Assembly: GCA_006176705.1 (NCBI GenBank) | Contig: QRFJ01003317.1 | Span: forward strand, 1 to 64,000 | Direction of reading: 5' to 3' | DNA length: 64,000 bases | Origin: Cocos nucifera | Taxonomy: Eukaryota; Streptophyta; Magnoliopsida; Arecales; Arecaceae | In this document: positions 56,588-64,000 of the stretch, one piece after another | Numbering within the stretch: position 1 is the stretch's first letter | How the letters are laid out: each line of letters opens with the position of its first letter | Program-made: the position numbers and the translations under genes | The notes under the pieces: generated by a model | Databases searched by the model: none | What the model was told of the DNA's origin: nothing | What the model saw: the letters and a program-made list of their open reading frames with translations, nothing else

Positions 56588-57565
56588 ACCATAACCAAGA
56601 TTCGCGGACTCGGTATAGGAAATCGGCCGGTGGTATGGATTGGAATAGGTCTGTACTGGACCGGACTGGCGCGCACCGACACAGACAGAAGGTGAATCGA
56701 AAGGAGAAAAAGAGAGCGAAAGATAAATAGAGACAGGGGGGATACCAAAAATGATGGAGGAGAAGCCATCGAAGAAGCCACCATGGCCAGTTGGAGGGCT
56801 TTCGGTGGCCGCTGTGGCTATTGAACGGCATGTTCCACGCATGCAGCGCCGTGGGCATGAAACAGGTTGTTTCATGGGTTTTTTTTAAAAATCTGGAAAA
56901 CATTGAAGCCGATAATGGATTTGTCGGCTTCAGTTAAATGAAGCTGCCAAATCCATTGTCGACTTCATTATTTTTGACTTTTTTAAAAAATTCAAAAATT
57001 GAAGTGGCAATGGTTTTGCAGACTTCACTATTTTTAGCTAAAAAAAAAATAAAAAATGAAGCTGGCAATGGGTTTTCCGGCTTCACTTAAGTGAAGTCGG
57101 CAATCCGATTTCCAGCTTCACTATTCATTAGCATTTTTAAAAGATGCGATGAAAGAACGGGGGCTGTTGCTCCTGTTTCGCGGCCGCGGCTATGCCCGCG
57201 CGGTCTCCTTCGTCTGGTGGCCACTTGGCAAATGCTGGCGGCCCCTCCGCCGATTGCGCTTCCCTTCGATATGTCTTTTCCTCGTCTCTCTCTTTCTCGC
57301 CCGTTTAAAAGCCCTATCGGGCGATAGTTGAGCCGTGGAGGCTTCTGCGGTCCTCTGGTGGCCGCAACGGGCCATTGCTGGCCTCTGATGGCATCTCCTC
57401 TCTCTCCTCTCCTCTTTCTCTCTTCCTCGCTTTCCCTCTCTTTTCCTCTTCCTTCTCCGGTGTATCGATTTTCCTGGCTGAACCATCCTGGTTCCCCACC
57501 GGTATGGCTCGGCACAAGGTGTACCGGCTGGTTCGGACTGGTATGGAATTTCCTGACCATAACCA
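56588..57565. mobile_element. Fold-back, non-autonomous DNA element with hairpin core
   Basis: Flanked by the direct repeat ACCATAACCA (56588-56597 and 57556-57565), a possible 9-10-base target duplication. The two arms (about 56600-56890 and 57130-57555) look like inverted relatives: each has, from outside in, CCGG/TATACC-type words, a purine-rich stretch (pyrimidine-rich on the other side), then a GC-rich part with GCCATC.GA..GCC. Between them lie five short hairpin modules. No transposase. The 159-codon minus frame (57087-57566) and others are open because of composition. MULE-like by duplication length, but the outermost ends do not form a clean inverted repeat. Confidence 0.5.
56904..57120. 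repeat. Array of five 28-29-base hairpin modules
   Basis: Units at 56904-56932, 56939-56967, 57000-57027, 57057-57085 and 57092-57120. Each begins TGAAG(C/T)(C/T/G)G and ends (C/T)(C/G)(G/A)(G/A)CTTCA, so each forms a stem of 6-9 pairs around a loop with CAATGG or CAAATCC. Spacers are 6-32 A/T-rich bases. Confidence 0.85.
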
Positions 57566-57729
57566 TTAGGCCTTAACTATTTTTGGGCCATCTTTATTGG
57601 ATTCTCATTCACCAATCATTTTTCATTGTGGACTGCCTCTAGTGTTGTTTATAGTTTTTCCATTTTTTTTCTTATAATGTCCTTTCATGATGTATTAGGT
57701 TGACCTATTGTTTTGTTTCATCCTTCAGG

Positions 57730-58445
57730 AAATACCTCTTTTCTCCCGATATCCATCTATGATGATATCGTTGAATTTTGTTGAGCATGCCACGAATACT
57801 ATCTCAATCAATTTTCCATCACTTTGCCCTTAATTTGTGAACTTGGATGAATCTTCAAATAAAGTCATTTCTTAATCCATCATTTTTAGTTCCACCACAT
57901 ATCCATGTTAATGTTCAGATTTTTTTTCTAAATTTGTTTTATTAAGTCCATTTGATTGCCCAATATTTTGAGCCATATAACATTATAGACCTTATTGTTG
58001 TTCTACAAAATTTTCCTTTAAATTGTCTATTTATGCACAGATCGCAACATACCCTGGCTAGAAGTACTTCTTTACACCATCCAATCAGCTTTAATGCTAT
58101 TACATATATCTTTATCCATCATTTTGTTATTTTGTATGATAGATCCCAAATAAGGAAAGCCATCATTTTGTGGTATCGCTTATTGATTAGTCTTAGTTAT
58201 AACCTCATCTTTATTTCTATTTTCATAGAAACTGCATTCTATATATTGTTTTGTTGATCTTTTAACTACTGTCTTTTAAAGCCTTTCCCCCAATAAATCC
58301 ATCTCAACACTTAATTCACTTTTATTATCATCAAAGAATTTATAGCATGATACATCTTTTTGAATATTAGTAATAAGTTCACCTATAACTAATGCAAAAA
58401 GATATGGACCTAGGATGCTTGGTGCATGCATATTGTAACTAGAAA
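57730..58445 (-). pseudogene. RTE-type LINE reverse transcriptase remnant
   Basis: Minus-strand reading, with frame breaks, gives SILGPYLFALVIGELITNIQ, KFFDDNKSELS (in place of the catalytic LFADDI), PYLGSIIQNNKMMDKDI, IKADWMV.RSTS and, towards the end, GKVMEN.LR.Y.WHAQQ. This is the order of motifs in the C-terminal half of plant RTE non-LTR retrotransposons: YADD box, LGSII.NDGEIDEDV, AGW.KWRSASG and a final LRWFGHVQRR-like block. Decayed and 5'-truncated. It lies in the putative host intron. Confidence 0.75.
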
Positions 58446-58689
58446 TATAATAGTAAAATCATAGCAGCTGTTAATGCTTTTTAATACTGTATCATATACA
58501 AATGTATATCCTTTGTGATAATATGCACTGTTGATGGTTACCCTTCTCAAAGCCTCAAAAATTATCTTTCTTGGATAGTGTTAACTGTTAACGATATGGC
58601 AATTTTTGGGTCTTTTGCCATGTCCCTACATGTAGCAGTGATTTGTACATGTTGAAGGAAAGATGGGTATAGGTAGACAAAAAAATCAC

Positions 58690-58830
58690 AGGGAATGTAG
58701 TGAAAAGGACTTTATGATATCACGACATCTTTCAAAAAGTGTGGCCCTAAATAAAATGGAATAAAGAAAAAGGATTCATGTAGCAGGAATCAAATAGTTT
58801 GGGATTAAGGCTTAATTTGAGTTGAGCTTT
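58690..58830 (+). mobile_element. RTE LINE 3' end, plus orientation
   Basis: TGTGGCCCTAAATAAAATGG .. AAAAAGGATTCATGTAGC .. AGTTTGGGATTAAGGCTTAA followed by TTTGAGTTGAG is the usual end of plant RTE elements (protein end K-R-I-H-V-A, then the ATTAAGGCTT tail with a simple repeat). Only the last ~140 bases remain. Orientation is opposite to the remnant at 57730-58445. Confidence 0.7.
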
Positions 58831-59356
58831 TGCCATATCCACAGAGAGGCATGATATGACACTCCGGATATGATGGGACATTATGACACACCTCCATCTT
58901 GTGTGAAGCCCTACACTGGCCCAAATCATTGAAACCTCAAGGAATGAGAGAGAGAGGGTTCTGCCTCTCATCCCTTTTAGCTTGATGAAACCATGAAAGC
59001 AAAAAACAGAAAATGGATAGCCCAAAAAGAAAGAGGGGAGAATGGATCTTCATATCTTCCTCAAGGGCCTTCCATCGTGCACACTCCAAGTAGCAAGCCT
59101 TTCTCTCTCCTTTCTTTGATTTTTCCACAATATATCTTCTCAGCTTGTGATGAAGGGGGATGAGGAAGCGGTGTTGAATCCTTGCATCAACTTGAAGGGT
59201 TTACGACAGCTAATATAAGGTAGCGTGGGGTTTTCTAAGTGATGTTAACTAATAGTCGGGACCCTATCCAGTTCACATGGGTTAAGGTCCTATCTAGTTC
59301 TGAGCCTAACAGTGACCCAAATTAGTGTATGGGCCCAATATTCAAGCAAGTGGCCA
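58831..59356. other. No feature recognised
   Basis: Mixed-composition sequence between the LINE tail and the truncated SIRE copy. Open frames of 63-92 codons on the minus strand show no family motif. It may be host intron or intergenic DNA. Confidence 0.4.
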
Positions 59357-60589
59357 TCTTTTAACTTATTGTGGCTACTAATTACTTCTTTTTTTTTCAA
59401 GACTGTTTGAGTCATTTCCTTAAGATTTCTATTTTTTGAGCTTATCTTTTTGAAATCTTTCGTCAAGTCATAAAAAGCATCTTGAACCTCATCAAAAAGT
59501 AAAATCTGAATCAAGAGTGGAGGATACCTCATTATCTTGTGCCATGAAACACAAGTTTGCTTCATTTTGGTTTTCTTCCTCCGAGTTTGACTCGTCGCTG
59601 TTGTTCCAAGTTGCTAACATGGCTTTCTTTTTTATTCTTTTTGACCCCTTATTTAACAGAGAACATTTAGCCCTAAAATGTCCTGACTTCTTGCATTCGT
59701 AGCAAGCGGGTTGATCCCTCTTTTTTTCTTTTTCTTTCTTTCTGCTGGCTTCTCCTCTAATGAAGCTCCTCTTCTTGAATCCTTGTCTTCTTTTTTTCAT
59801 AAATTTTTTGAATTTTTTGATCACCAGGGTCATGTCTTCATCATTTTTCTCACTGGTGGATAGATCATCTTCTTCTTCATTAGCCATCGATTTCAGCACT
59901 ATTGTTTTCTTCTTGTTGTCTTCCTCATTGTGTCGACTCATGGCAAGCTCATGTGTCATCAAGGATCCAATGAGCTCCTCTAGAGGTAGTGTATTCAGAT
60001 TCTTTGCCTCCTAGATGGCTGTTACTTTAGCTTCCCATGATCTAGGCAAAGATCTGAGGATCTTTCTCACCAATTTACTGTTAGTGTAAACTTTACTTAA
60101 GCTTTTTAAACCATTTATAATATCAATGAATCTTGTGTACATGCTGGTGATAGATTCAGTGGAGTCTATTTTAAATAATTTATATTGGTGAACTAGCATG
60201 TTAATTTTAGTTTCTTTTACTTGATTTGTTCCTTCATCTTTGAGCTTAAGTCTATCTCAAATTTTCTTTACAGAATTACAAGTGGAGATTCGGTTAAACT
60301 CGTTTGCATCAAGGGCACAATAGAGTATATTCATTGCTTTGGCATTTAATTGGATAAGTTTCTTGTTCGTTTCATCCCAATCCTTCTCCGACTTAGGAGA
60401 GGATGTGCCATCGACAATGATTGTGGGTGTTTGTGGACCATTGACAATGACACTCCATATGTCATAGTCAATGGCTTGAATGAAAATGCGCATGCGAGAT
60501 TTCCAATAGATATAGTTAGACCCATTGAAAAAAGGTGGCCTATTTGTGGATTGCCCTTCGGCAAGTGAACCTTCTAGTTGGGTTGACAT
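59357..60589 (-). pseudogene. gag: SIRE gag, better-preserved copy
   Basis: Starts at ATG 60589 with MSTQLEGSLAEGQSTNRPPF and runs to a stop near 60257. It continues in 60011-60199 (LFKIDSTESITSMYTRFIDI) and 59492-59962 (MMTHELAMSRHNEEDNKKK). The zinc knuckle CYECKKSGHFRAKC is intact (about 59665-59710). A Lys/Glu-rich stretch precedes it, and an acidic Ser-rich SDESNSEEENQNEA follows. C-terminal part 59357-59565 forms a Lys/Glu helix-rich tail. The few stops separate otherwise continuous gag. It lacks the solo LTR found in the first copy, so that insertion is specific to the first copy. Confidence 0.87.
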
Positions 60590-60634
60590 GATCTTTATCT
60601 CAAGTTGAAAAAATCAACAATTAGTAGAGAACTT

Positions 60635-60646
60635 GCTCTGATACCA
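60635..60646 (-). other. Primer binding site of SIRE copy 2
   Basis: GCTCTGATACCA, the exact complement of TGGTATCAGAGC, two bases from the LTR end at 60649. Confidence 0.92.
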
Positions 60647-60648
60647 AT

Positions 60649-61968
60649 TGTTGCCTAGAAAGACAACCCAAGAGGGGGAGGTGAATTGGGTTTTCAAAAA
60701 TTTAAAGTAGATATGTGCGGTGATAAATGATTAAATCTTAAGTGAATCAAATGTGAGAGCAAATAGAAGATATAATCAAGAGCATACACACAAACAAGAG
60801 AATTTTATAGTGGTTCGGTGCTCTCCCAGCACCTACGTCCACTTTCTAAGCAAACTCTTGGAAATTTCACTATAATCGCGCAAGATTACAGCCGGATAGT
60901 TTTTCTGAACTCACTATCAAAAAATTCAGTTGTTTTTTTTAGGTTTACCAATCACAATCCTTACAAAGATCAGATAAACCAATCTGAATAAATAGAGGGG
61001 AGAAAAATCCCAAAATCCAAGTTTCAACCCTTGCTGAAACTAAGTATACGGAAAGAGGAAAAGAAATTTTATAACTCGAAATGCCCCTTTGAATAAGCAG
61101 AAAAGTTGTCCTTGCAGTTCGTTGAAAGCCTCTTTGAATACGTGGAGTTAATGCACTTGAGGGTTCTTCAAAGCTTGAGAGAATTGATTGATTGGAGATT
61201 GGGTATTCGTTTAAGAACAGAGCATGCTTTGCTTTCTCTTGTTTTTCTCTGATCAATTACAAATAAGTCTTCTTCCTTTTATATCTGCAGCATTCTCTGA
61301 TTGGAGCTCAGAAAAAGTGAAATCTGACTGTTGGAGAGTAGCAACTAGCCATTGGGATCGAAAAAATTTGATCTGAAATGCTTCGTCAAAAGGTTGCGCC
61401 GAGTCTCGAGATCTCTCGATTTGTCTCAAGACGTCTCGTCAGGTTGCGAGGTCTCTCGATTTGATCAGGAAAGCTCTTGCCTTTAGTCGCACGAAAAATC
61501 AGCTTTCTGGAAAAATGGCTCGTCTGAGACCAAGATCTCTCGGTTCTGAATGAGACGTCTCGCTGGAACCACGAGATCTCTGAGGAATCCTGCGAGACCT
61601 CTCGCTCTCAGAGCATAGAAATTGGGTTTCTGTCGCCTGAGACCGAGAGCTCTCGAGATTCACTTGAGACTTCTCGAAACCGAGCCAGAACTGCGTTTGG
61701 GGCGTGCCAGTCTACTCGAGAGCTCTCAAAAAAATTTTGAGATGTCTCGAAGATTGCTCCAAGGCAATTTTGAGAGAATTTTTGCACCAATCAAGAGGAT
61801 TCGATTTTTATTTGAATTCTACTTTATGTCTTCCTTGTTTTGGTCAAAGAGCTTTCTTTCTTTTGATATTGGAACACTTAAAATAAAATATATTAGTAAT
61901 CATTTGCTTTAATGTTTGGTCATCATCACACTTTGGAATACTTGGACACTTGGCAGGGGGGTTCAACA
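60649..61968 (-). repeat. 5' LTR of SIRE copy 2
   Basis: 1320 bases, TGTTGCC..TTCAACA on the plus strand. TATAAAA (minus) at 61277-61283. U3 carries the same CGAGA/TCTCG palindromes (about 61395-61745), many intact here: GAGACGTCTC near 61427, GAGAGCTCTC near 61650 and 61717. Just inside its right end it has a segment absent from the other two LTRs, which is also repeated outside. Confidence 0.9.
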
Positions 61969-61994
61969 CTTTGGAATACTTGGACACTTGGCAG
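61928..61994. repeat. 38-base tandem duplication over the SIRE LTR terminus
   Basis: ACACTTTGGAATACTTGG..GGCAG occurs at 61928-61956 and again at 61966-61994, the LTR end TTCAACA lying between the copies. The period is 38 bases. Confidence 0.85.
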
Positions 61995-62562
61995 TTTAGA
62001 TAAGCTTTCTCTAAGTCCCCTTTTCTCTATCTTTTAAATTAATTGCATAAGTAAGAATATTAAGGTTTTAAATACTGATGGGATAGTAGACATCCCTTCA
62101 TCTCTAGTGTCGGGATGGGATAAGTCAGGAAATGGACCTGAATAGGATGGAACATCCGTTGGCCTAGGTGTCGGAACATGGGGCATCTCATTAACCGAAA
62201 AAATTAGAATGACCCTACCCGACGATACTTAGAACCTTCATGAAGATAGTCTTTATTATAAATCGAAATTGATTATTTGAGTTTTTTTTTCATTTTGTTA
62301 ATCTTTGTTGAAGTTTCTTTCTTTTTTTTTCCTAGAAATAATTCCGTAGACTAACTTATAGGTTTAACTCCGCAATAACTAAAGCAATTTTGTGGATCAT
62401 CTTTATACTTATAGATGGGGGCAAAAATACCTTTTCAATCAATGGGCATTTTCTTAGTTTTTAAAATCTCGTTAAATTAGTAAAGTAGGTTCTGATATCC
62501 TATAACTTTCTAAAGCTCAGTTGGTACTTCACCTAGCATAAATGGCTTATCCTTTTTGTATC
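61995..62562. other. No feature recognised
   Basis: Unique-looking sequence between the SIRE copy and the Tat LTR. It includes a T-rich run (62280-62335). No coding or LTR signal seen. Confidence 0.4.
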
Positions 62563-63657
62563 TGTTGGTGCAGAATCTGGTCGATGTCGGATTGAGCTGG
62601 AGTTGAGGAAGAAGAGGTCGCCGTCGGATTGAGCTGGAGTTGAGGAAGAAGAGGTCGCCGTCGGTGACCTGCAAAACAAAGTCCCGCCCAGAGTTGGTGG
62701 TGGTGGCTCCGGCAGGATCCTCCGACGATCAAGTTAGCTCTTTTGGCCAACAGGAATGAAGTGCTCAGGAAAGAATTCAGCAGAGTTTTTGGAAAGAAAA
62801 AGAGAGCTTAGAGAAAACGTATCTGGAGGGTTCTTTTTGTAGACGGAGCTCGGAGCAGACTGATAGTGACAGCCGTAGCCGTCCGGTAGCTGGCCTCTTG
62901 GAGCCGCGTGGGATTTGTTATGGAGAGAGGCGTCGTCTGTAGCAGATTGATAGTGACAGCCGTAGCCATCTGGTAGCAGGCCGCTCGGGACTGCGTGGGA
63001 TTTGTTATGGAGAGGGGCGCCGCTTGTAGCAGACTGATAGTGACAGCCGTAGTCGTTCGGTACTGAGCCGCTCGAGGCCACGTGGAGTTTGTTACGGAGA
63101 GGTGTCCGTTGTCGTGATGTGCCCGTTCGTCGAGATTTAATAGTTGAAGTTCGGAGGAAACAGGCGTTGGTTGGTGAAGAGCTTTGACGTATGTTAATTC
63201 TAGAGGAGTTCGGACTCTTAAAGAGAATACGGCTAGAGAGGATCATCTGGGAGGAATACTAGAAATCTAAAAGTAATCCGCTAGAGGAATCCGGAAGGAG
63301 TCCGACTGATGGAGAAGTCCAGAAGGAGTCCGACTGGTGGAGAAGCTTAGTTGAAGGAGAAGTCCGAAATGAGTTTGGCCTCTGGAGAAATTCGATCGAA
63401 GGAGAAGTTCGGAAGGAGTTCGGCTCTTGGAGGAATCCGATCGAAGGAGAAGTTTGGAAGGAGTTTGGCTGTTGGAGGAATCCGATCGAAGGAAAAGTAC
63501 GGTAGGAGTTCTACTGCTGGAGGAATCCGACCGAAGGAGAAGTCCGGAAGGAGCTCGACTGCTGGAGAATTTTTGATCGAAGCTCTTTTATGATTACCAG
63601 TTACATTAGGCTAAGCATCAGACTGGATGTCGGTGGGAGCGGGATTTATCTCCAACA
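62563..63657 (-). repeat. LTR A, 3' LTR of a Tat element running off the window
   Basis: 1095 bases, TGTTGG..CCAACA, the best-kept copy of this LTR. On the right, reversed, AAAGTCGGAGGACTAT precedes the minus-strand LTR start and fits a polypurine tract, so the element body lies to the right. It contains a threefold ~65-base repeat around CTGATAGTGACAGCCGTAGC (about 62860-63070) and a run of ~28-base GGAGTTCGGCT..GGAGGAAT repeats (63290-63570). The 170- and 80-codon frames are products of these repeats. Confidence 0.85.
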
Positions 63658-64000
63658 ATAGTCCTCCGACTTTCGAGTTCGAAATTTGAAGGGAGTACAA
63701 AAAAGATTACTGCCGAAGTTCTTTTTCGAATTCTGCACCCATTGCGGTTGAAGCTCGGGGGAGATCTTATCTCCAGTCGAGGTTGAAGCTCGGAGGAGAT
63801 TTTATCTCCGATCGAGGTTGAAGGAGATCCTATTTCCTGTCGAAGTTGAAGCTTGGGAGAGATCTTATCTTCTGCCGAGGTTGATGGAGATCCTATCTTC
63901 TGTCGAAGTTGAAGCTTGGAGGAAGATCTTATCTTCTGCCGAGGTTGATGGAGATTCTATCTCCTGTCGAAGTTGAGGCTCGGGGGAGATCTTATCTCCG
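63658..64000 (-). other. 3' internal end of the Tat element with a tandem array
   Basis: Polypurine tract next to the LTR (63658-63672, reversed). From about 63730 to the window end, repeats built on GGAGATCTTATCTCC and TCGAGGTTGAAGCTCGG alternate in longer and shorter units (about 36 and 26 bases). No coding sequence; the window ends inside the array. Confidence 0.7.

Larger units (their letters stand above)
59357..61968 (-). mobile_element. SIRE-type copia element, second copy, truncated to 5' LTR and gag
   Basis: Minus-strand relative of the element at 3327-14180. It consists of the 5' LTR (60649-61968), a perfect primer binding site and gag up to the sequence matching about 7045 of the first copy. 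At 59357 similarity stops abruptly within TCTTTTAACTTATTGTGG. Protease, integrase, RT and the 3' LTR are missing. This copy shows what the first one lost (start codon, zinc knuckle). Confidence 0.88.

Noticed and set aside
57087..57576. Several frames of 60-159 codons on both strands
   Set aside because: They lie in the arm of the fold-back element, are Arg/Glu or Ser/Leu-rich by composition, and show no domain.
62734..63593. Frames of 170 and 80 codons
   Set aside because: Products of repeat units in the Tat LTR; no start context, no homologous frame kept in the other LTR copies.
63290..64000. Regularly spaced repeats that could suggest a CRISPR array
   Set aside because: Repeats are direct neighbours and diverged, with no unique spacers, in a plant LTR element.

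Overview
This window is plant nuclear DNA made almost entirely of transposable elements. The evidence is LTR retrotransposons of the Ty1/copia SIRE and TNT1-like types and the Ty3/gypsy Tat and Athila types, primer binding sites matching initiator tRNA-Met, RTE-type LINE remnants, a telo-box and a GT splice donor. The families look most like those of a monocot, possibly a palm; that is inference, since no clean host gene is visible. Nearly every retrotransposon reading frame carries stops of the CAA/CAG/CGA-to-stop kind, as expected for old, methylated copies.

Left part (1-16.5 kb). A Tat gag fragment and its 5' LTR (minus strand) lead into an Athila-type LTR (3085-16506, minus). That LTR was split by a complete SIRE-type copia element (3327-14180, plus, target duplication TGATC). 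The copia gag was in turn split by a solo Tat LTR (5668-6761, target duplication AGAAT). A G-rich, MITE-like insertion (15326-16124) lies in the same Athila LTR.

Middle (16.5-44.7 kb). Two truncated copia LTRs are followed by a second nest. A Tat LTR (19401-27011, plus) contains a deleted copia element 'D' (19843-26773, minus), which contains a non-coding LTR element 'E' (22440-25912, plus). Next come a nearly full copia 'B' element (27414-36283, minus), an Athila LTR plus gag (36284-39780, plus), and a rearranged copia B piece with the order integrase - LTR - leader - gag (39781-44700, plus).

Right part (44.7-64 kb). A truncated Tat element (44701-49935, minus) is followed by a copia LTR 'C', an unassigned LTR-like stretch and a chromodomain remnant. 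The stretch 53.65-59.35 kb has no LTR elements. It holds a CpG-rich candidate first exon with a splice donor, an intron-like stretch, a fold-back element with five hairpin modules, and two opposed RTE LINE remnants. This is the likeliest host-gene territory. A truncated SIRE copy (59357-61968, minus) and the 3' LTR of another Tat element (62563-63657, minus) close the window.

Letters used for LTR families: A = Tat gypsy, B/C/D = TNT1-like copia, E = non-autonomous, G = Athila gypsy. Boundaries rest on TG..CA termini, primer binding sites, polypurine tracts, target duplications and by-eye comparison between copies inside the window. No database search was run.
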